From positions 62,001 through 126,000 of the forward strand of contig JAZKJV010000680.1 of assembly GCA_037367405.1 (NCBI GenBank): a DNA stretch of 64,000 nucleotides, read 5' to 3'. Source of the DNA: Ottelia alismoides (taxonomy: Eukaryota; Streptophyta; Magnoliopsida; Alismatales; Hydrocharitaceae). Position 1 is the stretch's first letter; the number at the start of each line of letters is the position of its first letter. Below, in pieces: positions 11,019 to 22,984 of the stretch. Under the pieces are notes generated by a model, which was not told the origin of the DNA, searched no databases, and saw only the letters and a list, made by a program, of their open reading frames with translations. Made by a program: the position numbers and the translations under genes.

Positions 11019-14000
11019 TGATGAATCCACATTTCATCATCTTTATTCTATCATTTTGGCACCAAAAACCCTTGCAAATGCCGATAAATAGCCTTAAATG
11101 TAGCATCTTAGCATTCATGCATGTGCATCTCGTTAGTGTGTAAAATACTGTAACTAAAACCAAAATTATAGAATAAATAAAAGAAAAGAAAAAGAATAAA
11201 ATATTGTAAATATTCTATGACCCAAAACCCTGAGACCTAGGCATCTTGATGAATAGGTCGACCAGGAATAAAGTAGGGGGAGATAAGGGCCAAAAATACC
11301 AATAAAATTCCTTTTATTTTATTCATTCTTTATTCATTTTGGGACCTATATTTGGTTCCACTTTTTATACATCAAATAAAAAAACTTTGTACATGAAAGT
11401 TGTAGATAATTAAATATAGAAAAATACAAAATTAATTTCACGGAAAAATAATACACAGATAAAAATTTATGGTCTGAATAAAATTACAGAATCCCAACTT
11501 CCCAGACCCGTATCTCACAAATGAAAACTCCAAATGCATCAAACTCACCTTTAATTGTATATAGAATAAAATAAGCTATTTAATGTGGTGGTTTCGCATT
11601 TGGCGGAGCTACGGTTTGAAAGTTGAGTTTTGGACCCACTTTGTACAACTGTACAGATTAAAATATTCAATTTATTATTTATTCATTATTTTTGTATTTT
11701 TATATTTTTATAACTTTGCAAATATTATTTATAACTTATATGTACATTAAAATAAAAATAAAAACCTAAATAAAAACAAAAATAAAATACTTGTACATAA
11801 AATACATAGGTATATTACCTATACCATTACCTATACAATACCTATTTATATTTTATTAAATATACAAAACACATTAGAAAAATGAAATAAAAATACATTT
11901 ACATATATAAAAGTATTTTATAATTTTATAAAATAAGAAATAAAAATAATAAAAATAAAATACACAGAATAAAAATAAAATATTAAAATATATAGATAAT
12001 ATACCTATATAGGGTTAAAAAGTAACTTGTAAAAATAAATCTCATAAAAATAATTAAAAATCAGAATAAAATACTATATAAAATAATAAACATTTTTTTA
12101 TTAAATAACCTAAAATTAATTAAATCATTTAATATTTTTAATTTAATTTACAAAACTTTTATCTGATTTTTGTCTTTTTGCGGATGACGTGGCCCAATCA
12201 GGCCACGCCATCCGTTGACCGGGGGTCAACTCCTTGACCCTAGGTCTGTGACCGCGGGATATGCCGAGGCACCCATTTTCTCGATTTTATCGAGGTCGCC
12301 CCTTTCACCGAATCCGATCGATGTCTTCTGCAAAGTTCTTCCCCTCTGATCCATCTTACTCGCCCACTGTTTTTTTTGGGGAGAGCATCAATGCTCCTCC
12401 CGTTGTCTTTCGATTTTGGAGCCCTGGCGACCATCATTCAAAAACGCCCTCCAGCCCTCTCTTCTTCCTTGAACCGCCTTCGGCCAGCACCAGGGACCTC
12501 CGAGGAGTTCTGGCGAATCCCCGGTGACAGAGGGAGATTCCCGGCCACGTTGAGGTGCAACCCAGGCGCCCCTGGGCGCATTCCAAAGCCACCTCCGGTC
12601 ACTTGGCCGTCGAGGTCCAACCTTAGGCTTCTCAGCCCTCGAGGTCATTTTTCGCTTATTTCTTTTGTCGTTTAAGTAGATGGTAGTTGTAGGTTTCTTT
12701 TCATGCATTCACTAGTTTGTTCCATCGATCAATCACCCGAGTTTTCGCCATCAAACACTTCGCCGGAGCTCTTGGGCTCCAGTGACTACCTTCATCATTT
12801 CACTCCGCCATGCCTTCGCTAATAAAAGCCAAGTCTTGTTGTACATCTCTGTCATGTTTATCTTGCCTTTGCAGGGCTTGAAGGAGGCATCTGAGCCTCA
12901 TCGATCATCAAGAACGCCCCCCCCAGGTCGCAGGAGCTTCCTCGTGCGCCGGAGGTCTTTCGACGGCCCTCGGTCCTATCCACGCCACCTGGGAGATCCG
13001 CCGTGGCTGCAGGAGCATAGAGAGAGCATCGGGGGAGATCCAGGTGCACGGGAGCTCGAGCCCTGGCGAATCCAAACTCGCCCAGGTCGAGTTCCTCGTG
13101 TGTTCTTCCAAAGCTGTCCATCGCCGTCGGATCTGCCCCCTATCATCCATCAGAGCAGCAGTCGTTTGATCTGCCCCCGTGTCAACCGTTGGATCACTCT
13201 GGGGCATCTAATCTAAGCCGTCGAAGTGAAGGGGTATCGCGCCCCCTGCGCGGACACGTGGCATAAGTGAGATCCTCTCGGTCGTGCGATCCGCCCCTTG
13301 ATTGGGTATTTTGCGTACTTAACCCAGTCAATTTTTGTATTAAATAATTACTACAGAAACTTTCCTTTGCAGCTCTAATATTTTTGTAAACTTTATAATT
13401 AGGTCCCTAGGCTTTTGATTATTACAAACTACTCCCCGCCAGGCGCGTGCTTTGCACGTGCTGCTTGGCGTTTTTGCGGAAAAGCCCCGGGCGTGGTGTT
13501 TATTTCTGTTTAGTACTAAAACATCTAGTCGCCGTTAAAAAGTTCTGGCCACTTTACATTTGAGCCCCCAAGCTTTTGGGATTTTGCATCTGTACCCTTC
13601 CCAGGCGTGCGTGCGACGCACGTGGGTCTGGGAATTTTACAGAAAGGCTCCTGCGAGTTTTGTAATTTATTTTTGGCCCCGAAGATATTTTATCCAGCAT
13701 AAACTTTGTGTGAAAATTGCTAGTGAGCCCCTAGAACTTTGTCTTTTTGCTAAAAGGTCCCTGCCAGCCTTGATATTTTTGCATGATAGATCTATTTATT
13801 CAAGGCCTCATTTTTATTTCAAAAATTCTCAAAATTTGAACTTAAGCTATTGTGTGCTTGTACTTTAACACCACAATTTTAGTTTTTGATTTTATTGGAT
13901 TTTTTATATTTAGTAAAAATCAAAAACTCTCCATTTCAGCACTGTCTAGCTTAGAAAATGCCAAAAAATAGTAAAATAACTCTAAAAATTCCAAAAACAA

Positions 14001-14254
14001 TCCCTAGTGTGTATTTTAACCTCTTTTAGTGTCAGTCCAAAATTCACTAAAAATTGCAAAAGAAAAACCTTAAAAATTCAAAAATACATAAAAACTTCAA
14101 AAAAAAATAAAAAATTGTAGAAAACTCAAAAAATAGCAAACTCAAGTTCTGTAGTTTACTGTTTTGACTATCTTTATTTGAAAAATAGTGTGGAAAAATT
14201 TTGTGGCTGTTTGTTATTTTTAATCCCCATTTTACTCATAGCCAGTACATTTTT
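11019..14254 (+). repeat. 3' LTR of element A, truncated
   Basis: It aligns with 1100-~4334 of the 5' LTR and then stops. The last ~586 bases, including the LTR end, are missing. DNA from about 14255 continues as element B. The matching point in the 5' LTR reads GTACATTTTTCACTG; here it reads GTACATTTTTAATCCGTCAA. About seven bases of B are also missing at the join compared with element C. Confidence 0.88.
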
Positions 14255-14261
14255 AATCCGT

Positions 14262-14480
14262 CAAGAGATGTTGGAGCCGCCTGCACTTGTTTTCCTGAGA
14301 ATACACCGGTGTGTCTTTTTTGAGTACCTATCGTACCTTCTACACCCAGACTTGTAGCATTTTTGATGCAAAGCCCTTTTTTGGTGCAAGATAGACTCTT
14401 GGTCCTAATAGCGGTGGTCCAAGTGGACACTTTGAAATGATTAGGAGCGCTCGCCTTTGGTGGAAGCTCTTTGATGATTG
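14262..14480 (-). repeat. Conserved 3' block (copy in B)
   Basis: Strongly similar to 61160-61385 (C), 44095-44320 (F) and part of 51610-51800 (H'). In minus orientation the best-kept words include GCGAGCGCTC, TTTCAAAGTGTCCACTTGGA and GGTGTACTCCCAGG-like sequence. A frame on the minus strand is open across it in both B and C, with similar peptides, but F and H' break it, so conservation seems to be at DNA/RNA level. Confidence 0.65.
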
Positions 14481-15583
14481 ACTTTGTGAAATGAGAGCTT
14501 TTCTTTAACATTTCATTGCTTTGTAATATTTTGGCTAGCTCCAATGCTTTTACCAAGAGTTGGTGCACACTGATCAATAATTTTTTATTTATTTCACACC
14601 CTGTCACTTAGGTAAATATCAAGAGATTAACATAAGAATCAAGTTCTCATACTGGCTAAAAACGATGACATTCGGATTTCATGAAGCCTTCAATGATCTT
14701 ATCCCGTCCTCGAGCATCATGAGATCAAATCCAGATTCGAATCCCTCATCCCAGTCCCTCAAGTGAAATTTAAACTCATCTCATCGAGATCACAATCATG
14801 CATGTGAAGTGCTGATCATATTCTTAGGGTAGGAGACTAAGCATGCAATATAGCACGCAAATCGGGCTAACTAGGAAAATGTGGATATTTAAGTCTAAGA
14901 CCCTGATGGCTAAGGCTGGTTAACCTAAAATCTCAAGACCTCATAAACCGAGTGTTCTTGAACATCACCAATCCTGTGTGGAAGTGAAAAAAATAGGGGA
15001 TTTATTCCAACTCCTTCATCCAAGTGTTGATTTTTTTTCAAAAATCTTTATGAAGACTTTAAAATACAAAATGTCTGCCTAAACTTAAATGAGTAGATGC
15101 ATATACATTCAACCAGTATAGGTGTAAGTACTGGTCAGAGCCCATTGCTTGAGGATGGAGCCTTACGCGATGTCCTCTAAACCACCTACTCTGCTAAGGG
15201 AAATCCCTCTCTGAACGCAGCTACTTATTTGGGTTTAGTAGTCAATTTTGACTCTTAAAGGATTTTTTTCATTTTTATGGATTTTTTTATTAAAGTTAGA
15301 ACAAAAGTTAGACTCACTTTCCTTGAAGTCGAGAAAATAATTTTCAACACCATGTTACACAAATAAAGATTTTCCAAACATTTTTCAAATGATTTTTCAA
15401 AATAATAGAAACTCATTTTTCAAATCATTTTCAAAAATAATTTTTCTTTGAAAATAGTGTAGAAAAGCCTTGAAAATAATTTTGTCCACTTAGTTCAAAA
15501 GATTATTCTTTAGCCAAAAAGATTTAAATTTTTCAAAAATATTCAAAATATAGCTAAAGTGCATATATTGTATATACGGTATA

Positions 15584-15795
15584 CCCTCCTATATTTAAAC
15601 TTTGATATGTCCTCATAGCACTAGATGATACAAGGCCATAGGTCTATTAAGTATAGAAAATATACGGGAACTGAACGGACACCCCTGATACTTAGATTAG
15701 AAATAAGCTAAGTATCAAGGTATGGAAAGAAGAGTAAGAAAATCACAGGTATTCAGGTCCCCCCATACTAAGGCTGAGAGTAGCCTAAGTATAAA
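15584..15795 (-). repeat. Decayed polypurine-tract hairpin array (element B)
   Basis: Three degraded hairpins at 15584-15656, 15683-15717 and 15759-15795, with arms such as CCCCCATACTAAGGCT and AGCCTAAGTATA. Order and orientation match the C array at 62261-62520. Confidence 0.75.
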
Positions 15796-16893
15796 GATTG
15801 ATAATTGATATAGGGGGAGACCTGAGGTGAACGAAGAAGAAGGATGGATGTACAAATGAGCGGATGAATCTTCGGAGATGAATGGAGTACATAAGGTCTA
15901 GGGGAGGGTGTCGAAGCAATCAAAGCTCAAACAAGCATGCAATATCCTTTGATTTCACCAACTCACACGTGAAACCAACAAATGTTGGTTAATTATCTTG
16001 TCGTTTTTACTGGTGATTAAACATTCTAGTTTACGTGGGAATCAAGAAAAAGTTGAATAATAACATCCTACGTAAACAAGAGTGTTGCTCTCCCAAAACA
16101 AGATTTTACTCCATTTTAGGTTGACTTGCAATTATCAGTCCCAATTTACTTGCTTAAGGTTATCACTGATTAAAGGCGAGCATAAATCAAGCAATCATCG
16201 TCTACCACTCATTCCCATCTTCCATTAACCTGGGTAATCAAGCCAGGAAGGGAGGTCGAGAAAAAGACATGTAGTCAATAAAAATCATGACCTATATTAA
16301 GAGAGAAAACACGCACTTCCTTGAGCAAAAATTCATTAAATCTCGGACTGAATTTAAGAACAAAATCGAATGTATGCAAGTCGATGAAAAACTGCACCTA
16401 ACATGCTTCTATTAGCATGGAAGAACATCTTTTAATTTGTCTAAGTGAAGCGATGTTTACGTGTGTCTTGAATTATGTGTGTCCTACCGACGATCAAACA
16501 TAAAGGATTAAAAGTAGCTCGAAGGGCTGCGTGCCTGATCCTAGGTCGACACTCTAGAGGGGCAATCCCCACACAACCACGAAAAACTTCGTTCATTTAC
16601 ACGCACGAGTCTTCAATCAAAGGCCGTTGTAAAGATGATTATTACATAAAAAATGCAAGACACATTTTTTTTCTTCTTTGATTTTTCTCTAGAATTTGCT
16701 TCTGCGGCTCCTCGCAGCGGAGAATGCCTGCTCCTCGCTTCCTTGGTCACCAAGGGACCTGCCACAAAAACAAACATTAGATACCAATTGAAAAAAATTA
16801 ATAATGCAAGATAACATGAACAAATGACATACGAATCAAAAATAATCTCTTAATTAATTAATAAAAATCTAAACAACACAAAGATGAGTAGTG

Positions 16894-16911
16894 TCCCTGT
16901 CAACGACGCCA
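16894..16911 (-). other. Primer-binding site of B (decayed tRNA-Asp type)
   Basis: On the minus strand it reads TGGCGTCGTTGACAGGGA, three substitutions from the site in A. It lies two bases from the LTR, the spacing seen in A, D and G. Confidence 0.7.
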
Positions 16912-16913
16912 TT

Positions 16914-18044
16914 TGATGGTCATGGGTCAACACCGGGGACCACCACCGTCTTTGCACCTCGATCAATCCTCCCCTGTCACAGGGAGGAGGAGAGGGGCTG
17001 GGTGGAGCCCCACGTAAAGGCTGACTACCGTAGAGTGGAGCGACGACGACGTATTTAAAGTTGGAGCGCAACGGTTCTAATGGCGGAGGCCGTGGCTTGA
17101 GTGGACGATATGGAGCGATGGGAGGGGAGATACGACGTGTGTGGGCTCCCACGAGGATGAAGAAAGAATGGGCAATGTCATAGGTTGCTTAGATCATGGT
17201 GAAGATAGCATAAGAAATGGGGGAAATGAAAAGGGGGAAAGATAGCGTGAGGTGGGCGACGTATGCGAGAGAGGGGCTGGAGGTAGACAACGACTTCTTG
17301 GACGTTGGATCTCGTTATCTAACGGCTGAGAGGTGGTCGTGCGTGAGCGGTCTGGATTTGATTGAGAGCGGCATGAAGCCCCACGTGGCGCAAGGAAGAA
17401 GCGGTGCTGGTGGACAGATGAGATGGAGTCTGGGGCTCAACCGAATGATGGACATCGAAGGCGGGAGGTGATGGCTGAGATGGGAGCGTCCAGAGAAGAT
17501 TGAGCGGCTGGAGAGAGGACACGTGGCAAGCTGAGGTGAAGGCGCTAAAGGACGGTGGAGATGGAATCTGATGGTTGATCTGATGGCTGATGTTTGTAGA
17601 GGGAATGGATGGCAATGATCTAGAGGAGAATGAGATGATCTAACGATGGAAAGAGGAGGGTGCGTGGCGCACGAAGAGACGGGCCGTGTGGCGCAACCAG
17701 AAGGCACCACATGGCCCAATCAGATTATTCAGGAGAAAATCAAGAAAAAGAGGGGGGAGATAGCCGAATTTGGAAAAACTCAAAACATGAAAGTTGTAGA
17801 TCTCAATGAGGTCTATAAGTTTCATGTTGACCAAAAACAAAAAAGAGTCAAACAAAGGGAGAAATTTTCTGCGAGCATTTGTAAAGGCTTAAAAACACTG
17901 AGATTTTTAATTCGCTAGTTTTTGTATTTCTAATTTATTCCAATGGTTAGACAAATATAATGATTAATCTGGTTTTTATTGACACTGAGTCTAAGCTAGG
18001 GGGTTAATAATCGTGAATTAATGACATGAAACTGGGTTTCATCA
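16914..18044 (-). repeat. 5' LTR of element B
   Basis: 1131 bp, pairing with 1-607. On the plus strand it starts TGATGGTCATGG next to the primer site and ends GGGTTTCATCA. It contains the palindrome at 17784-17828. The flank GGTGT (18045-18049) should be the target duplication; its partner is outside the window. Confidence 0.85.
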
Positions 18045-18867
18045 GGTGTTGACCTTGGGTTCCCTATTAGATGAGTCTCCATATAAATTGTAATATTCTT
18101 ATAAGGTTAGCATACGTCCTGTGTATTGTCAGAGAAAGGAGAAGAGGGGAAAGAGAAGGGGAAAAAGAAAAGAAAAGAAAGAGGGAAAAGAAAGTAAAAT
18201 TAAAATTTAAAAATTTAAAAATAATAAATAAATAGTAATAATAAAGTATATATATATAAGAATTGAAGAAGAAGAAGAAGAAAAATTAAAAGGAAATAGT
18301 AAATGAAGTCAAATCAAAAAGTGATCTACATGAAAGTTGTTCGTCTCGACAAGATCCACAACTTTCATGTAAGGGCACAAATCAAAAGAGGTCAACTATG
18401 CTAAACATAATTTTATTAGTACTCTATAGAAAATAATATACCATATTTTTGTATTTTGTGATTTTTTGTATTTTTAATTTGTGGATTATTTTTTTTGCAA
18501 TATATATATAATTAATCTAATTTTTATGTATTTTTATAGGTCAGAAAACAGTAAAATAAAGCCAGCAAAGATAAAATATGTACATAATATACAATTGTAG
18601 ATATTTTTTGTTTCTTTTTTTCTATTTTAATGGATTTTAATTTTTATGACAAGTTAGTTAAAAAATTAGAGAAAATTAGGTTAAAATACACATTATTTAC
18701 ATATAAAATAATAATCTCAATAAGGGTTAATTCTTTACATATTTTAAACTTTAATATTAGTACAACTAGTGAATGTTAATTAATTAATTTTAAGGGGATT
18801 AATTAGACGTTTATTAAGGGGATTTTGCTAAAACATCCATATAGAGTGATGAGTCATGGATTCATCA
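18045..18867 (-). repeat. LTR fragment K (U3 end)
   Basis: The right end reads GATGAGTCATGGATTCATCA, the same terminal hairpin type as the C and I LTRs, so on the minus strand this is an LTR start. It contains the palindrome at 18327-18371. No polypurine tract follows; the flank CAAGG belongs to J. The rest of K lies left of the window, interrupted by B. Confidence 0.65.
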
Positions 18868-19746
18868 CAAGGCGCTAATTAGTAAACCAAGGCAGCAAAC
18901 CTCGACCAGACACCTTCACTGTTCTGAGACACCTTCACCATTCTTATTGAGAATAATACAAAATAATGTCAATGTACTTGTGGTCCTATCGATCAACTTT
19001 GATGACTGGCATTATACAACATCATAATCACTCAAAAATATTAGATATCTTAAAACATTTTTTGATATCCTAAAATTTCTAAGCATATTTAGCAACCATG
19101 ATTTGCATGTAAAAGTTGCCCTACAATTATTGTAGGATAAATTAGGGTTTTCATGAAACATACATTGAATGGCCAATGATGTGTACAATTATTTTCTTAC
19201 TTATTAGGTGTCATATTTAATCAAGACAAATTCATAATTTCCATTATTTCCATTGAATAATAAATACATCAAGCAAAGAGATTTGATGATCTAATAATCT
19301 CCCGACCCATCTCCACTTAATATGAAATATCTAGTGCAAACGGATTCGGAATTGCATGAAATAAATTCGAGCGATCTGTTGTTTTTATTTTATATGATCC
19401 GAGTGCTTATTTCATGTTTCATGATGGGAAAACAATAAGCAAAATTAATACTTACAAATCCGAGAATACATGCAACAACAATTTTGTGCCTAGAACTATT
19501 CGAATCTAAATTATGCACTTTAGATACCAATAATAGGTTGTTATTTTTTTGGCATATTTAGACATTATAAATACATTTTTAATAATCCAAAAACACCTCC
19601 AAATGGTGCACAAACGTTAGATTTTTATTTTAGCAAAAAACCAATTCAAATCTTACATTCAATGCAAAAACAACAAGTCCTCATACATCCGAAAAACAAA
19701 CCTTGTTCACCTAGGATTTGGATCATATCCAAGACACACGGCCAAG
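18868..19746 (-). mobile_element. Element J, leader region (Ty1/copia-type, truncated)
   Basis: On the minus strand this follows the primer-binding site at 19747-19758, so it is the untranslated leader of a copia-type element. No gag start is reached before K interrupts at 18867. Composition is AT-rich and I see no ORF. Confidence 0.55.
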
Positions 19747-19758
19747 GATCTGATACCA
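19747..19758 (-). other. Primer-binding site of J (initiator tRNA-Met)
   Basis: On the minus strand TGGTATCAGATC, one base from the classic TGGTATCAGAGC primer site of plant Ty1/copia elements. It marks the LTR junction to its right. Confidence 0.75.
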
Positions 19759-20026
19759 CTTTAAGGTTATGAAAAGAACCTTAAGCGTAACAGAGAAGCG
19801 TGAAGATCTCATCATATGCGATCGGGATCGACTAGTCGCACTAGTTGCTCGGGGCAACGGAATTTTTTTTTTTAAAATGATGAAATCACATGATACAAGA
19901 ACTATTATTGAATCATTTCATCTAAACCACAACGAAGATATATGAATACCTCTTGAAGTGTTTTGTGATTGAAGCCTATAAACGAAGAGATCACTAGTTT
20001 CTAGTCCGACCCGGCAGAGGAGACGG
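19759..20026 (-). repeat. 5' LTR of J, inner segment
   Basis: LTR DNA next to the primer site; the exact end is unclear (a TG at 19770 fits the TG...CA rule). It is interrupted at 20026/20027 by solo LTR I and continues at 35703. Confidence 0.5.
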
Positions 20027-21350
20027 TGATAACTAAGGTTTTGCGAGTGATAAAATTCGGCTCTCTCCTATTTTATCTACACTACTTATTAACCATGTAA
20101 GTGTCCCTCGGTCGAACTCGAGGAAGCAGAATAGCAATACTTTGATTTTTGAGGAAAAGAGATATTTTTGTGATTTTCAATTTCTTCTCGAGAAAAGTGA
20201 GAAAACTCTTTTTTTATCGATTTTAGATTTTTTTTGAATTCTTATTAGATTTTTAATTTTTCCAAGTTTTATTTAGTTTTCAAAGTGATATTTTTTCAAA
20301 TGACTTATCTACTATATAATATGTGAAAAAATGGAATATGTAGATGATACTATATAGTAGAGAAAACGCTCGAGCGACGAGCTCGAAAAAGGAATCAAAA
20401 CAAACTCAAAATACTTCGATAAGCGAAGAATAAAACCTTGATAAAATCCTTCGAAAATTAAAACAAAATAAAATGTAAAAATAAATACTATGATATAATA
20501 ATGTCTAGAGTCAACAATATACTCCAAAGTCTAATGTAAAAATAGTAAAAGAAAATAGAAGAAAGATGAGATCTCTTCTTTCAAATAGGTCCCTGGTCAG
20601 GGACCTATTTGTAAGAAAAGTTTTGTATTCTTACACTTAGGTCCCCATGTGGGTTCTTAAATATAAATATGGCAAAACTTCTGGAGCGCTATGGAGTTTG
20701 GAAAGTAGCAGGGGCTTGAGCGTAATTCTTCCACCATTTCGTAGATGAATGGTCTGTATTAGAGCGTGCATGATCGTGGCCGTCTGTGTACGCCACGTAT
20801 CGCCATATTGTGTGTCGGTTATTCTTGGGCATTCTTCCCCTTTTCTGGAGTGGCAATGGCCATCTCCCTCTTTGATCAATCTCCAGCGATTTCGCGGCTG
20901 ATGGAGACCTCAGTTTGGGCCAGGAGGAGGTCACCTACCTCCTCCGAGCTCGCCTGCCGTGGTGAATTAGAGGGAGAAGGCGATGACGTATGAAAGTCTG
21001 TCCAGCTAGGGATTGAAGTTCTGGATGAAGTTCTACTGCTCAGTCGATGTATTGGTGAAGAGAAATAACTCCAGACGATGGATTGATGCTCCAGAAGATG
21101 TACAAGAACCTGCAAATGAGATTTGGAAGCTCGATTCAAAGATGAATCGGTCAAAATTTTGGAGATATTGCAGCTCAAAATAAGGTTCCAGACAGTGATA
21201 TGGAAACAAAAATGGGAGGTGATTTGAGAGGGAATTAAACATGATCTTCGACTGTGATTTGAGATGTTGATTAAAAGGATATAACTATGCAATTAACTAG
21301 TCTAGGTAAGCATGAGAAACGGAGAAATCAAAGGTTGAAATGGAGGTGAA
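20027..21350 (-). repeat. Solo LTR I, left segment
   Basis: It starts TGATAACTAAGG. The flank GACGG (20022-20026) nearly matches GACGT (35698-35702) on the far side, as expected for a target duplication with one change. Together with 34054-35697 it makes an LTR of about 2.97 kb with no internal region on either side. It contains a perfect 14-bp inverted repeat at 20582-20611. Confidence 0.65.
20582..20611. repeat. Perfect 14-bp inverted repeat
   Basis: CAAATAGGTCCCTG, two bases, then its exact complement CAGGGACCTATTTG. It lies inside solo LTR I. The phrase AGGTCCCT recurs in other LTRs here (3485, 3838). Confidence 0.85.
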
Positions 21351-21355
21351 GGTAG
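21351..21355. other. Target-site duplication of D, left copy (GGTAG)
   Basis: GGTAG abuts the 5' LTR start; the identical GGTAG at 34049-34053 abuts the 3' LTR end. A 5-bp duplication is standard for Ty3/gypsy integration. Confidence 0.92.
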
Positions 21356-22078
21356 TGATGAATCTGTGATTCATCACTCTTAAAGTTGAAAATAGAGCCT
21401 TATTCCCTAGTATTTAGCAGCATATTTCCCTTTATCTTGCATAAATAGCATTCATACATGCATCCATAACACATGCATTTTAGCATTCATATTTGCATTA
21501 AATATGAAGCATATTTTCACTTGTAAAATATCCACAAATATTCACCTAATTATCTGTATTTTATCCCCCTCCCAAGTCAATAAAATTGACTCTATACTGT
21601 GTATATTACTATCACTAATAAAAAATATAAAAAATACTAACTTGTAAAATTGACTAATAAAACCCGAGTCCAAGTTTGAGACCATGAACCTTAAAATGTG
21701 CATATCTCTCTCATACATTGCCTGATTTAGGTCTACTCACTTTTAAAGTAATATACATTCAAAGACCTTCGAAACAAGACCGATTTCATTAAAATCGGAG
21801 GTCATATGCAAAACTTAGGTTTTGGGCCCCTATTTATATTGTATATATTGACCTTTTTACCCTTCATTTTATCCTTTTATTTTCTTAAATATTAAAAAAC
21901 CAAAAAATAGATTAAGTTGTAAATGTTCTTTTTATATTTTTTCTATTTTTATTTTGATTTTTCTCTTTTTATAAAAATGACAGAAAAATATAAAAGATAA
22001 AATGTGGTATTTTATATCTATAAGGTACCACCCAAAAATACATTTTGTATAGAAAACTTCTTTTGATTTTCGATCCTT

Positions 22079-22122
22079 CATGAAAGTTGTAGATCTCGTC
22101 GAGCTGAGCAACTTTCGTGTCG
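22079..22122. repeat. LTR palindrome (D, 5' LTR)
   Basis: CATGAAAGTTGTAGATCTCG pairs imperfectly with CGAGCTGAGCAACTTTCGTG. The copy in the 3' LTR is at 31319-31363. Same family as the palindrome at 348-391. Confidence 0.75.
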
Positions 22123-22984
22123 ATTCCTTTTTGATTTAATCCCTTTTGTTATTTCTTTTTGATTTTTCTTTACATTTAATTTTTGAATTTTCTAGGAGCA
22201 ACATGTGGCCGCTCTTGGAGCCGCCACATGTCACCTCTTTTTTTCATTATTTTCAGATTTATGTTATTCGGATTTATTATTATTATTTTATTACTATTTT
22301 AATTATTTTTAGTAGCCTACTATATTATTTTATTAATTATTTATTTTATTCCCCTTTTACCTCTTCTCCTCTACTTGCCTTCTACTCCAAGCCACATCTT
22401 CTCCACATCCTCCACCATTTTCTTCACTTTCTCCATCTCTTTTCCAACTCCCCCTCCTCTTTTTATTCACCACCATCTCCATCATTTTCCTCATCCACCG
22501 ATCTAGAGAGAGAAAGAGAGCCCCAGCCTTCGTATCGTTCCTGGTGACAGCACGGACGAGACAATCTGAGCGACGACGAGCTCGGCCATCTTCGGCCGTG
22601 GTGAGATCCAAGGAGCCTCACAACTTCTTATTGCAGCTTCCACACAAGTTGCTCAAGCTTCGGAGCACCTACCATATCCTCGAGGCAACAACCGGAAGCC
22701 GCACACCGCAACTCCACAATCGGGCGAAATTCCAGGTAATTCTCTATCCCTTTTCTTTCCTTGTTATTTTATTTTTATCTAACTATTTTCTTCCATGTTT
22801 TTCATCACGATCACTACACAATTATCTCTTCAGTTATCATTCACCATCCTCATTTTATTTCATCATCACCATACATCACACACACACCACTTCATTTCAA
22901 TTCATTCATATTTTTTCCAGTTTAAAAAGAAAATAAAAATAAATAAAAATAAATAAATAAAAAAGCACAGGGAAGAAGCAGCCG

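Larger units (their letters stand above)
1100..14254 (+). mobile_element. Element A: non-autonomous Athila-like LTR retrotransposon
   Basis: The order is 5' LTR (1100-4920), tRNA-Asp primer site, leader, a small proline-rich ORF, a protease-like ORF, a long non-coding 3' region with a hairpin array, polypurine tract, and a 3' LTR that stops short at 14254. No reverse transcriptase, RNase H or integrase is present in the 6.1-kb internal region, so it must depend on enzymes from elsewhere. It is inserted inside B: the left flank ends TTGGTGTTGAT and the right flank resumes TCCGTCAAGAG, and both are contiguous in element C near 61140-61165. LTR divergence over the first ~270 bases is about 4% by eye. 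Confidence 0.9.
14255..16893 (-). mobile_element. Element B internal region, 5' part (non-coding)
   Basis: About 2.6 kb with no recognisable gag, protease or polymerase. Positions 14257-14600 match 61160-61500 of C closely, and the order of features afterwards (repeat zone, hairpin array) follows C. Between 15900 and 16890 I see only leader-like DNA. With the other piece, B's internal region is about 3.1 kb, typical of a large non-autonomous derivative that keeps only cis-acting ends. Confidence 0.75.

Noticed and set aside
22544..22736. Basic peptide frame common to both D LTRs, ending at the splice-like site
   Set aside because: It has no ATG at the start (GTG) and the similarity between copies is LTR identity; kept only as a possible leader exon under findings.
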